Positions 17,410 through 26,276 of a stretch of DNA of 39,289 nucleotides are shown piece after piece. The notes beneath the pieces are model-generated. The model worked only from the letters and a program-made list of their open reading frames with translations. It was not told the origin of the DNA and searched no databases. Every line of letters begins with the position of its first letter. Position 1 is the stretch's first letter. Source of the stretch: Metaruminococcus_A sp964607135 (GTDB lineage: Bacteria; Bacillota; Clostridia; Oscillospirales; Ruminococcaceae); assembly GCA_964607135.1 (NCBI GenBank), contig CAZSIV010000022.1, forward strand, positions 1 to 39,289, in the 5' to 3' direction. The translations under genes were made by a program, and so were the position numbers.

Positions 17410-18385
17410 TATTGCGGTATTCGTACCGCATCTCGGATGTCCGCACCGCTGCAGCTTCTGTGACCAGAACAGCATTTCCGGAGAAGGAAAAGCGCCCTCT
17501 CCGCAGGAAGTAGACGTTCTCCTTCAAAAGGCGATGCTGCACCTTAAGGAGCCGAAACGGACAGAAATCGCTTTTTTTGGTGGAAGCTTTACGGCAGTTG
17601 AACCGGATTACAGGGGACAGCTTTTGGAGATTGCATCCGGTTATGTAAAGCAGTACGGGCTGTATGGTGTTCGAGTATCGACCCGCCCGGATGCGATCGA
17701 CGAAGAAATTTTGGAGGAGTTAAAAAGGAATTCCGTCCGAGTCGTTGAGCTGGGTGTACAGAGTATGAATGACAGCGTCTTATTTTTGAACCGGCGCGGG
17801 CACACGGCGGAGGATGTCCGCCGCGCGGCGGCGCTGATCCATAAAAAAGGCTTCCAGCTGGGGATGCAGATGATGACCGGGCTTTATGGGAGTTCTGTGA
17901 AAACCGACCGGGAAACAGCGGAGGAATTGGTTGAGCTGAAGGCAGATATGGTGCGAATCTATCCGGCTGTGACCTTGAAGGGTACTTATTTGGAAAGGCT
18001 ATACTGTGAAGGCTCCTATATTCCGCAGGGACTGGATCAGGCTGTCATAGAATGCACCTCTCTTTACCGGCTTTTTCTCTCTGAAAAAATACCGGTGATC
18101 CGGCTGGGGCTGCACGCTTCGCCCGAGCTGGAAAAACAGGTGGTCGCCGGGCCGTACCATCCGGCTTTTCGGGAGCTTTGTGAAAGCCGGATGATGCTCG
18201 AACAGGCGTGGAAGCTCCTAAAGGATATACCAAAAGGCGAGATTACGCTGGCTGTGGCGGAAAGAAGCCGCTCCAAAATGGCCGGACAGCATAGGGCAAA
18301 TCTGAAATATTTGGAAAAAGAGGGGTACCGGGTCAAGCTGATCTCTGATCCGTCTTTGAAAAACGATCAAATCAGGCTTAGTTAA
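17396..18385 (+). CDS. Radical SAM protein, Elp3-like without acetyltransferase domain
   Basis: The protein begins almost directly with the [4Fe-4S]-binding CX3CX2C motif (C15, C19, C22 in GCPHRCSFCDQ), followed by FFGGSFTAV and the radical SAM barrel (GVQSMNDSVL, GLQMMTG-like). Its 329 residues resemble the Clostridia proteins often labelled elongator protein 3/coproporphyrinogen oxidase-like, which keep the radical SAM core and a short C-terminal domain but lack the acetyltransferase half of true Elp3. The substrate is unknown; tRNA modification is a guess from the family. The ATG lies inside rnc, so translation is probably coupled. Its place between rnc and smc is conserved in many Clostridia. 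Confidence 0.85.
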   Translation: MRHSNIAVFVPHLGCPHRCSFCDQNSISGEGKAPSPQEVDVLLQKAMLHLKEPKRTEIAFFGGSFTAVEPDYRGQLLEIASGYVKQYGLYGVRVSTRPDAIDEEILEELKRNSVRVVELGVQSMNDSVLFLNRRGHTAEDVRRAAALIHKKGFQLGMQMMTGLYGSSVKTDRETAEELVELKADMVRIYPAVTLKGTYLERLYCEGSYIPQGLDQAVIECTSLYRLFLSEKIPVIRLGLHASPELEKQVVAGPYHPAFRELCESRMMLEQAWKLLKDIPKGEITLAVAERSRSKMAGQHRANLKYLEKEGYRVKLISDPSLKNDQIRLS

Positions 18386-18397
18386 GGGGGATACCGT

Positions 18398-21300
18398 TTG
18401 TTTTTAAAATCGTTGGAGCTGCATGGCTTCAAATCCTTTCCCGATCGGACAAAACTGGAATTCGGAACAGGAATCACCGCCGTTGTAGGCCCGAATGGGA
18501 GCGGGAAAAGCAATATCAGCGACGCGGTTCGCTGGGTGCTGGGCGAACAGTCGACTAAAACCCTCCGCGGCGCAAAGATGGAGGACGTCATTTTCGGCGG
18601 GACACAGCTGCGGAAACCACAGGGCTTCGCAGAGGTTTCTCTGACAATCGACAACTCATCCGGTTTCCTTCCGGTGGATGGAGATACGGTCACCATCACC
18701 AGAAAGTATTACCGTTCCACCGAGAGCGAGTATCTGCTCAACGGCGCGCATGTCCGGCTAAAGGACATCAATGAGCTTTTGATGGACACCGGGCTCGGCA
18801 GGGACGGGTATTCCATAGTAGGGCAGGGGCGGATCGCTGAAATCGTCGGCGCAAAAAGCGCGGAGCGGCGTGAAATATTCGAAGAGGCCGCTGGGATTTC
18901 CAAATTCCGCTATCGGAAGGAGGAGTCGGAGCGCCGGCTGAAGATGGCGGAAGAAAACCTCCTCCGCCTGTTCGATATCGTCAAAGAGCTGGAGGGGCGG
19001 ATCGGGCCGCTGAAAGCTCAGTCGGAAAAAGCAAAGCAGTACCTGGAGTATGCAGCGCAGAAAAAGGAGCTGGAGCTGTCCTATTGGGTGCATACCCTCG
19101 AGGAGCTGACAGCCCGGATCCGTTCACAGGACGACAAGCTGACGGTTGCAAGCGGTGAAAACGAGGAAATCAGCCGCATGATTGAGGAGGCAGAAGAGCG
19201 GATCCAGGAAATTTACAGCAGTATGCAGAAGTGCATGGCGCAGTCGGAGCAGTATCGAAGCGAGGGACAGGCCAAAGAACGCGAAAACGCAGAGGTTTCC
19301 TCCAAAATCGCCGTTATCAAAAACGATATTTCGCACAACTTGGACAATATCGCTCGACTCGAAGAGGAACTCCGCACATTGGAAAAGTCCGATCAGGCGG
19401 TGCTCGGCGAGATCGCTCAGAGAAACCAGGCGGTCGGGGAGCGGCGGGATCGGATTGCCGAACTGGATCGAAAGGCTGACGGCCTGGAAAAAGAGTTGGC
19501 CGCTGCTTCGGAGCAAACCGCTTCCTTTCATACGAAGTCCGAAGAATTAAGGCATGAGCTCAGTGAAATCGCGCTTCAGAAAACGGAATTTGCTTTAAAA
19601 ACAGAGGTTGAAACCCGGCGGAGGGCTGAGTTGGAAGAGGCTGTTTCGACAGACCGGGAGCTGCTCGCCGATCGTGAAGACAGTTTGAAAAGGGCTCAGG
19701 AGGAGCACCGGCAGTACCAAGACGAATTCGACAGCTGTTTGGAGAGAATTCTTTCCTTGGAGAACTCTGTCAAGGGGTATCGGATGAAGCTGGACACACG
19801 TCGGGAGAAGCTGGAAAAAGCAAAAAATGAACTGTCCGCCCTTGAATTGAAAATACAGGAAAAAGGACAGAGAGTTCATCTGCTGCGCGATCTGGAGCAG
19901 AATATGGAGGGCTTTTCCGGAAGCGTCAAAGTAGTACTGCGCGCCGGGGAGTCCGGCCGTCTGCGTGGAATTCGCGGTTCCGTTGCGCAGCTGGTCTCAG
20001 TAAAAAGCCGCTATTCTGTAGCGATCGAAACCGCTTTGGGCGGGGCGCTGCAAAATATCGTTGTCGAGCAGGAAGAATCCGCTAAAGCGGCGATCCGACT
20101 TTTGAAGGAGCAGAGGGCGGGACGGGCGACCTTTCTGCCCCTCACTTCGGTGAAGGGAAATCGGCTGAATGAGCCGAATCTATCCGACGAGGACGGCTAT
20201 GTGGCTCTTGCGTCCGAACTCGTGGAATTTCTGCCGGCCTATGACGGAATCGTGCAGTGGCTGTTGGGGCGGGTGGTCATCGCGGAGGATATCGACGCTG
20301 CGGTGACAATTGCAAAAAAGCATCGCTACCGGTTCCGGATCGTGACGCTGGACGGCCAGGTCGTCAATGCCGGCGGCTCGATCAGCGGCGGATTTACGGC
20401 CAGAAGCCAGGGAATTTTGAGCCGGAAAAACGACATTGCTCAACTGGAGCAGGAGAAGCAGACCCTTGGAAAAGAACGGGAGAGCCTTTTAGCGCGTAAA
20501 AACGCCTTGTCATCGGAGACGGCTGAGCTGGGCGCGCAGGTGCAGGCGATTCAAAGCGAACTCCAAACTTCCTCAGAAGATCGTATACGCTTGGAAAGCG
20601 AGTGCAAGCGTTTGGAACACCTTCTGGCAGAGCATCAGGGACAGGCCGATGCGCTGCGGGAACGGATCGAGGCGGCTGAGACGCAGGCCGCGGCAGCGGC
20701 CTTGGATTTGAAGGAATGCGCACGCCATCTGAAAGCATTGGAAACATCTAATACAGAGAAAACGGATGCGCTTTCTAAGCTGGAAGGAAATAACGCGGAG
20801 CTGTTGGGACGGTTTAACAGTATTTCCGGGGAAATATCGTCAATTCGAATCCAAAAGGTTGAGCTTGAAAAAGAAATCGAGTCGATGAAGGAGTTTATCC
20901 TGACCCTGGAAGCGCGGAAATCGGATTCCGCTGAGACGGCCCAAAACCTTTCCTTTCAGACGGATGCTTTGCAGAAGGCCAATCAAGACCTGACAAAACA
21001 GATAGCGGATCTGGAAGAAGAGGCAGAGCGGCGCAGAGGGGAAATCGAAGCCCTTGGGCAAAAGGCCGCCGAAGCGCTCGCTCAAAGGGAGCAGTACGAA
21101 GCGCAGACGACCCGGGTGCGGGAGGACCAGCGCCATTACAGTGCGCGGCGGGAGGATCTTGTCCGCGAAACAGCTCATTTGGAGGAGCAGAAACTCGCTA
21201 CACAGAAGGAATACGATGGGATCATCAACCAAATGTGGAGCGAGTACGAGATGACCCGCTCCCAGGCCGAAACCCTTGCGAAGCCGGTAAGCGATTACAA

Positions 21301-21973
21301 CGAGCTCCAGCGGGAACTCGGGCTGATAAAGTCCAGGATCAAGGGGCTGGGCAGCGTCAACCTTGCGGCTGTAGAAGAGTACCAGGAAGTCAAGGAACGG
21401 TATGAATACCTGACCGGGCAGATCGAGGATGTGGAGCGTTCCCGCGAAGAACTCACCCGGTTGATCGGTGAACTGACGGAAAACATGAAGGAGCTTTTCT
21501 CCGAAAGTTTTGAAAAGATCAACCGCAATTTTTCTCAGATTTTCTCCGACCTTTTCGGCGGCGGGAAAGGGGAGCTGATCCTGACCGATCCGGAAGATAT
21601 TCTGGAAACCGGAATCGAAATCAATGTGCAGCCGCCTGGAAAGGTGATCAAAAACCTCGCGGCGCTCTCCGGCGGAGAGCAGGCGTTTGTGGCAATCGCA
21701 ATTTATTTTGCCATCTTGAAAGTCCGGCCGGCGCCTTTCTGCATCCTGGACGAGATCGAGGCGGCGCTCGATGACGTCAACGTCTCGAAATACGCCCGGT
21801 ATCTGCGATCCTACAGTGACAATACCCAGTTTATCCTGATCACCCATCGGCGCGGCACCATGGAGGAGGCCGATGTGCTGTATGGCGTCACCATGCAGCA
21901 GGAAGGCGTTTCAAAGCTGCTGGAGCTCAATGTGAATGAGGTGGAAGAGCGGATGGGGAAGCTGGCAAAATAG
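18398..21973 (+). CDS. smc: Chromosome segregation protein SMC
   Basis: SMC dimers with ScpA/ScpB organise and compact the chromosome. The 1191 residues show the full layout: Walker A GPNGSGKSN (31-39), a long coiled coil, a hinge at about 520-640 (with SVAIETALGGALQNIVV), a second coiled coil, the ABC signature LSGGE (1090-1094) and Walker B with DEIEAALDD (from about 1118). After the signature the protein reads QAFVAIAIYFAILKV, a slight departure from the more common KALTAIALLFAI. Start is TTG 18398 after AAGGGGG; the N-terminus MFLKSLELHGFKSF is exactly where SMC proteins begin. ftsY follows, as is common. Confidence 0.97.
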   Translation: MFLKSLELHGFKSFPDRTKLEFGTGITAVVGPNGSGKSNISDAVRWVLGEQSTKTLRGAKMEDVIFGGTQLRKPQGFAEVSLTIDNSSGFLPVDGDTVTITRKYYRSTESEYLLNGAHVRLKDINELLMDTGLGRDGYSIVGQGRIAEIVGAKSAERREIFEEAAGISKFRYRKEESERRLKMAEENLLRLFDIVKELEGRIGPLKAQSEKAKQYLEYAAQKKELELSYWVHTLEELTARIRSQDDKLTVASGENEEISRMIEEAEERIQEIYSSMQKCMAQSEQYRSEGQAKERENAEVSSKIAVIKNDISHNLDNIARLEEELRTLEKSDQAVLGEIAQRNQAVGERRDRIAELDRKADGLEKELAAASEQTASFHTKSEELRHELSEIALQKTEFALKTEVETRRRAELEEAVSTDRELLADREDSLKRAQEEHRQYQDEFDSCLERILSLENSVKGYRMKLDTRREKLEKAKNELSALELKIQEKGQRVHLLRDLEQNMEGFSGSVKVVLRAGESGRLRGIRGSVAQLVSVKSRYSVAIETALGGALQNIVVEQEESAKAAIRLLKEQRAGRATFLPLTSVKGNRLNEPNLSDEDGYVALASELVEFLPAYDGIVQWLLGRVVIAEDIDAAVTIAKKHRYRFRIVTLDGQVVNAGGSISGGFTARSQGILSRKNDIAQLEQEKQTLGKERESLLARKNALSSETAELGAQVQAIQSELQTSSEDRIRLESECKRLEHLLAEHQGQADALRERIEAAETQAAAAALDLKECARHLKALETSNTEKTDALSKLEGNNAELLGRFNSISGEISSIRIQKVELEKEIESMKEFILTLEARKSDSAETAQNLSFQTDALQKANQDLTKQIADLEEEAERRRGEIEALGQKAAEALAQREQYEAQTTRVREDQRHYSARREDLVRETAHLEEQKLATQKEYDGIINQMWSEYEMTRSQAETLAKPVSDYNELQRELGLIKSRIKGLGSVNLAAVEEYQEVKERYEYLTGQIEDVERSREELTRLIGELTENMKELFSESFEKINRNFSQIFSDLFGGGKGELILTDPEDILETGIEINVQPPGKVIKNLAALSGGEQAFVAIAIYFAILKVRPAPFCILDEIEAALDDVNVSKYARYLRSYSDNTQFILITHRRGTMEEADVLYGVTMQQEGVSKLLELNVNEVEERMGKLAK

Positions 21974-22008
21974 CATCGTACATATCTACGAATGGAGGCA
22001 TCAGCCGG

Positions 22009-22923
22009 ATGGGACTTTTCTCTAAAATAAAAATGGGGCTTCAAAAAACCAAATCCTCGATGATGAACGCAGTTGAGGATATGCTTGGAGCGTTTACCAA
22101 GATAGACGACGACCTTTTCGACGAGCTTGAAGAGATTCTGATCATGTCGGACGTCGGCGTTCAGACCTCGAGTAAAATTTGTGATTTGCTGCGGGAAGAG
22201 GTCAAAAGCCGACGTGTGACGGATCCTTCCAAGATCAAAGGAATCTTAAAAGAAATCGTTTCCGGGATGCTGGCGGGCGGTGAGGAACTGCGTATTTCTA
22301 CAAAGCCCTCCGTTATATTGGTAATCGGGGTCAACGGCGTTGGAAAAACGACGACGATCGGCAAGCTGGCGGCGCTGCTCAAGTCGCAGGGGAAAAAGGT
22401 TCTGCTCGGCGCTGCCGATACCTTCCGTGCCGCGGCGATCGACCAACTCGAAATCTGGTCGGAGCGGGCGGGTGCAGAACTCGTCAAACACAGCGAGGGA
22501 GCAGATCCGGCGGCGGTGGTTTTTGATGCGCTCGCGGCGGGAAAAGCGCGCGGAAGCGATGTGATCATCTGCGACACGGCAGGGCGGCTCCACAACAAAA
22601 AGAATCTGATGGACGAGCTCGCGAAAATCAGCAGGGTTATTTCCCGGGAAACAGAAGGATGCGATGTCGAAATTCTCCTCGTTCTGGATGCGACCACCGG
22701 GCAGAACGCCGTCAACCAGGCCAGGGAGTTTAAAGAGGCCGCAGGGATCACGGGAATCGTTCTGACCAAGCTGGATGGAACGGCGCGGGGCGGCATCATC
22801 ATCGCCATCAGGGATGAACTGGGCTTGCCCGTTAAATTTGTCGGTGTGGGTGAAAAGCTCGACGATCTTCAGCCGTTTTCGGCCGAAGCTTTTACGGACG
22901 CACTCTTCGACGATGGGGAATAA
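22009..22923 (+). CDS. ftsY: Signal recognition particle receptor FtsY
   Basis: FtsY is the membrane-associated GTPase that receives SRP with nascent membrane proteins. The 304-residue protein has a helical N-domain (about 20-95) and the G-domain with GVNGVGKTTTIGKLA (from residue 107), DTFRAAAIDQLE, DTAGRLHNK and TKLDGTARGG. The acidic A-domain found in E. coli is absent, as in most Bacillota. GGAGGC precedes the ATG. The gap from smc is only 35 bases, so the two are probably one transcript. Confidence 0.97.
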   Translation: MGLFSKIKMGLQKTKSSMMNAVEDMLGAFTKIDDDLFDELEEILIMSDVGVQTSSKICDLLREEVKSRRVTDPSKIKGILKEIVSGMLAGGEELRISTKPSVILVIGVNGVGKTTTIGKLAALLKSQGKKVLLGAADTFRAAAIDQLEIWSERAGAELVKHSEGADPAAVVFDALAAGKARGSDVIICDTAGRLHNKKNLMDELAKISRVISRETEGCDVEILLVLDATTGQNAVNQAREFKEAAGITGIVLTKLDGTARGGIIIAIRDELGLPVKFVGVGEKLDDLQPFSAEAFTDALFDDGE

Positions 22924-22995
22924 GGAATAACAGAAAGGAACGATCCAGAGCGCTTTGTGATTTTGGCGTGCTGTCTGTATCGTACGACAACGAAA

Positions 22996-23580
22996 ATGAA
23001 TGTAGTAATTGCCACTAAAAATAAGGGGAAACTCAAAGAATTCCGGAGAATTCTAGAACCGCTCGGTTTCACGGTTCTTTCGCAGCTCGATTGCAATGTT
23101 GAGGATCAAGCTGAGGAAAACGGGGTTTCTTTTGAGGAAAACGCCCGGCTCAAAGCGAAGTATGTTTTTAAGCGGACTGGGGAAATCACGATTGCGGATG
23201 ACTCAGGGCTCTGCGTTGATGCGCTCGGCGGCCGGCCTGGGATCTATTCCGCCCGTTACGGAGGCCCCGGCTTGACGGATCAGGATCGGGTAGAAAAGCT
23301 TCTGCGGGAACTTGAAGGGACTCTGGAAGAAAAGCGGACGGCCCATTTTGCCTGTGCGGTCAGCGTGATCTTTCCCCAAGAAGAGTGGAGTATCTTTGAA
23401 ATTTGCGAGGGAAAGATCGGATACGAACCGGCGGGCAACGGCGGATTCGGTTATGACCCTGTTTTTATTGTAAAGGGGAAAAGCTTTTCAGAGATGGACG
23501 ACCGGGAAAAGGATGCGGTCAGTCACCGCGGCAAGGCGCTTCGGGAGCTGGCGCGGCGGTTTTATGAAAGGGAGAGATAG
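22996..23580 (+). CDS. rdgB: Non-canonical purine NTP pyrophosphatase (RdgB/HAM1 family)
   Basis: The enzyme hydrolyses dITP, XTP and ITP to the monophosphates, keeping deaminated purines out of DNA and RNA. The family start VVIATKNKGKLKEF, the EENARLKAKY segment, ADDSGLCVDALGGRPGIYSARYGG, the FGYDPVF motif and SHRGKALREL are all present in 194 residues. ATG 22996 gives the standard N-terminus but has only a weak SD; an in-frame GTG at 22957 would add 13 residues unlike the family. The stop abuts the ATG of yhbY. Confidence 0.93.
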   Translation: MNVVIATKNKGKLKEFRRILEPLGFTVLSQLDCNVEDQAEENGVSFEENARLKAKYVFKRTGEITIADDSGLCVDALGGRPGIYSARYGGPGLTDQDRVEKLLRELEGTLEEKRTAHFACAVSVIFPQEEWSIFEICEGKIGYEPAGNGGFGYDPVFIVKGKSFSEMDDREKDAVSHRGKALRELARRFYERER

Positions 23581-23871
23581 ATGATTACAAGCAAGCAGCG
23601 GGCCTATCTTCGCGGCCTTGGAAATTCGATAGAAACCATCCTTCAGATTGGAAAATCCGGGATCGGAGATGCAGTCGTCAAGCAGGTGGATGAAGCGCTG
23701 ACAGCGCGGGAACTGATCAAATTGAGGGTGTTGGAAACAGCCCCTGTGACGCCGCGGGAAGCTGCCGCCGCGCTCGCAGACCAGCTTTCGGCGGAGATTG
23801 TGCAGGTGATTGGAACCCGGCTGATCCTTTACCGGCCTAATCCAAAAAATCCAGCGATTGTTTTGAAGTAG
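23581..23871 (+). CDS. yhbY: RNA-binding protein YhbY (CRM domain)
   Basis: This 96-residue protein is a single CRS1/YhbY (CRM) RNA-binding domain, recognised from SKQRAYLRGLGNSIETILQIGKSGI and the ELIKLRVLE segment. Family members associate with pre-50S ribosomal particles. It starts on the base after the rdgB stop, with GAAAGGGAGAG as SD inside that gene. yhbY before nadD and yqeK is the conserved order also seen in Bacillus (yqeI-nadD-yqeK). Confidence 0.93.
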   Translation: MITSKQRAYLRGLGNSIETILQIGKSGIGDAVVKQVDEALTARELIKLRVLETAPVTPREAAAALADQLSAEIVQVIGTRLILYRPNPKNPAIVLK

Positions 23872-23907
23872 CAGCCAGAGATTTGGGTAAAACTAGTAGG
23901 GGAAGTC

Positions 23908-24543
23908 ATGATGCAGAAAATAGCGGTTTTAGGCGGTACGTTTAATCCCATCCACAACGGACATATCCGGCTCGCCCTTTCCTGTCATAAGGAGCTGCGG
24001 TTCGATAAAATTCTCGTCGTTCCAACCAATGTCCCTCCGCATAAGGAAACGTCGGACCTCTGCTCCAACCGGGACAGACTCGAAATGTGTCGTTTGGCTG
24101 TAAAGGGGATGCCGGTGTTTGAGGTAACGGATATTGAATATCGGCTCGGCGGGCGGAGCTATACCGTCAATACGCTGCGGGCGTTGCGAAAGGAATATCC
24201 AAACGCTCAGTTTTATCTCTTAGTCGGCAGCGACATGTTTTTTACTTTTCGGCAATGGCGAAGCTATCGGGAGATATTGGGCGGCTGCACCCTGGTCGGC
24301 GCTTCCCGGAATTTTGAAGAACACCAGAAGATGCAGGAAATGTCCGCCTCTTTCCAAAGAGAAGGATTCGATACAGTTGTAATTGAAAACGATGTTTATG
24401 TTCTTTCTTCAACCGAGCTGAGGCGGTTGATGCAAGAGCATAAAGATATCAGTGCATATGTAAGTCCTGACGTCCTGCAATACATCAGGGAACATTCTTT
24501 GTTTGGCGGAGGTGTAATTGATGGGTCAAACGAGCTGGGATGA
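23908..24543 (+). CDS. nadD: Nicotinate-nucleotide adenylyltransferase
   Basis: NadD joins nicotinate mononucleotide and ATP to give deamido-NAD in NAD synthesis. The nucleotidyltransferase motif GGTFNPIHNGH is at residues 9-19 and the late SSTELRR motif is near residue 168. It has 211 residues. Two adjacent ATGs (23908 and 23911) follow AGGGGAAG; the second has slightly better spacing. The gene overlaps yqeK by 23 bases. Confidence 0.94.
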   Translation: MMQKIAVLGGTFNPIHNGHIRLALSCHKELRFDKILVVPTNVPPHKETSDLCSNRDRLEMCRLAVKGMPVFEVTDIEYRLGGRSYTVNTLRALRKEYPNAQFYLLVGSDMFFTFRQWRSYREILGGCTLVGASRNFEEHQKMQEMSASFQREGFDTVVIENDVYVLSSTELRRLMQEHKDISAYVSPDVLQYIREHSLFGGGVIDGSNELG

Positions 24544-25126
24544 AATTAAGAAAGAATTAAGAAATCGTCTTTCCAAGAAGCGTTATCTGCACAGCCTTGC
24601 GGTCTCTGAATGCGCGCAGAGCCTTGCTTTGCGGTATCACAGCGACTCTGAAAAGGCGGCGTTTGCCGGCCTGATTCACGATGTCTGCAAAGACGAATCA
24701 AGGGAAAAGCTGTTGCAAATGGCGAAAGAATTTGGTATAATGCTAACCGAATCTGAGAAATTGTGTCCAAAATTGTGGCATGCGATCATCGGGGCGGCTT
24801 ATGTCAGTCGTTTTTTTACCGATGATCTTGATATTATAAACGCGGTTCGTTACCATACCACAGCGCGGAAAGATATGTCTCTCCTGGAAAAGGTGGTCTA
24901 TGTGGCTGATTGTGTGTCGGCCGACCGTGACTATCCAAATGTGCAGATGCTGCGCAAACTTTCAGAAACGAGCTTGGACTCTGTGATTTATGAAATGACG
25001 CGAATTACGATTTCGGAGCTGGCCTCTGCCGGACTTCCTCTGCATGAGGATACGACTGAGGCTTATAATCAGCTCTGCTTGAAAAATTCGGAGGCGTTTT
25101 ATGACAAAAAGCAATTCACAGTATAG
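24521..25126 (+). CDS. yqeK: HD-domain phosphohydrolase YqeK
   Basis: YqeK proteins of Bacillota hydrolyse diadenosine tetraphosphate symmetrically to two ADP. The HD-domain metal ligands are visible: H in LHSLAVSE, the HD pair in GLIHDVCKD, H in KLWHAIIGA and H in VRYHTTA, then VYVADCVSADRDYP. It has 201 residues. ATG 24521 has GGAGGTG 6 bases upstream, inside nadD; a TTG at 24518 is too close. The 3' end overlaps the first LCP gene by 26 bases. Confidence 0.92.
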   Translation: MGQTSWDEIKKELRNRLSKKRYLHSLAVSECAQSLALRYHSDSEKAAFAGLIHDVCKDESREKLLQMAKEFGIMLTESEKLCPKLWHAIIGAAYVSRFFTDDLDIINAVRYHTTARKDMSLLEKVVYVADCVSADRDYPNVQMLRKLSETSLDSVIYEMTRITISELASAGLPLHEDTTEAYNQLCLKNSEAFYDKKQFTV

Positions 25127-26183
25127 AAACGTATCATCTAAAGGGCGTTCCGGCAGAAAAAAACGCAGAATGCGGGCGAAGGACAAGGCTATTTTGACTT
25201 TGTCGGTTCTTTTGATTGTTTTTTCGGCGGCTTCTATCGGTGTTGTCGCATTGCTGAATGGGCGGTTTTGGTCCGGTGATGGTGCAGTCGACGAAAAGGC
25301 GCTCACACCGGTTGAAATAAAGGATAAGGTCGTCAATTTTCTCGTCTGTGGGATCGACGACGAAGAGGGCCGCGGCTTAGGGCAGCGAACCGATGTGATG
25401 ATGGTCGTCAATTATGATATCGCATCGGGAAAGGTGAACGTCCTCCAGTTCCCGCGGGATACCTTTATCGGTTTTAACGAGAACTCCTCCGGGAAGCTGA
25501 ACGCGATTTACGGAACGAAGGATGTCGGCGGGATCGAAGGGCTGTCCAAAAAGATTCATGAGACCTTTACGTTGAATATCGATCATTATGTGACGATTAA
25601 GATGGACGGGTTTAAAGATTTGGTCGATGCAGTCGGCGGTGTGGAGATGGATGTCCCAATTTCCTTTGATCTGGACGGGATTGCGATTCAGGCGGGCGTT
25701 CAAACCCTGAACGGTGAAATGGCGGAGAGGGTGGTCAGAGAACGGCATTCCTATGCGAGCCAGGATATTGGCCGGCTTCAAACGCAGCGTTTGTTTATCG
25801 GTGCGTTCCTGCAAAAACTGCTCGGGATGCCGAAAGGCCAGCTGGTCGGCTTGGTTCCCACCCTTTCTCAATATCTCACCACCGATCTTTCAATCGGTGA
25901 GATGTTGGGCTATGTCGATCTCGTCACCGGTTTCGACCTGAGCAATATGACGATGTATCTGCTGCCGGGCGAAGGCTATAAAATGCCGGAAAACGGAATC
26001 TGGTATTACAGCATTCACAAAGACAAGGCGGTAGAACTCATCAATCAGAACTTCAAACCTTATTCTGCAAAAATTACAGCAGCGGAGATCGACTGCGAAG
26101 AGCTGAGCAACAGCAGTGGTTATCTCGATAATGATTACACCCAGCTCGGCGGGACGGGAAGCGCTGACGATTCCTCGACTTAG
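25101..26183 (+). CDS. LCP (LytR-CpsA-Psr) family cell-wall transferase, copy 1
   Basis: LCP enzymes transfer lipid-linked anionic polymers such as teichoic acid or capsule to peptidoglycan, outside the membrane. A short Lys/Arg-rich cytoplasmic start precedes a single membrane helix at about residues 30-52. The LCP domain follows with CGIDDEEGRGLGQRTD (R96, D98), FPRDT (R119, D120), KLNAIYG and a late DIGRLQTQR segment; these Arg/Asp residues bind the pyrophosphate in known LCP structures. It has 360 residues with a Ser/Thr/Asp-rich tail. GGAGG precedes the ATG. A close paralogue lies directly downstream. The substrate polymer is unknown. Confidence 0.92.
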   Translation: MTKSNSQYRNVSSKGRSGRKKRRMRAKDKAILTLSVLLIVFSAASIGVVALLNGRFWSGDGAVDEKALTPVEIKDKVVNFLVCGIDDEEGRGLGQRTDVMMVVNYDIASGKVNVLQFPRDTFIGFNENSSGKLNAIYGTKDVGGIEGLSKKIHETFTLNIDHYVTIKMDGFKDLVDAVGGVEMDVPISFDLDGIAIQAGVQTLNGEMAERVVRERHSYASQDIGRLQTQRLFIGAFLQKLLGMPKGQLVGLVPTLSQYLTTDLSIGEMLGYVDLVTGFDLSNMTMYLLPGEGYKMPENGIWYYSIHKDKAVELINQNFKPYSAKITAAEIDCEELSNSSGYLDNDYTQLGGTGSADDSST

Positions 26184-26210
26184 CAGTTTAAGAAAGCTGA
26201 CATAATCGAT

Positions 26211-26242
26211 AAAAGTCGGGAGCCGATTGCTTCCTGTCTTTT
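26211..26242 (+). terminator. Hairpin between the two LCP genes, possible terminator
   Basis: AAAAGTCGGGAGC pairs with GCTTCCTGTCTTTT around CGATT (one T/T mismatch and some G-U pairs). The T-run is mostly inside the stem, so termination may be partial; it could set different levels of the two paralogues. Confidence 0.5.
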
Positions 26243-26276
26243 AGAAAGGTTGTATTAAGGACGGAGGTGCTCTGAC

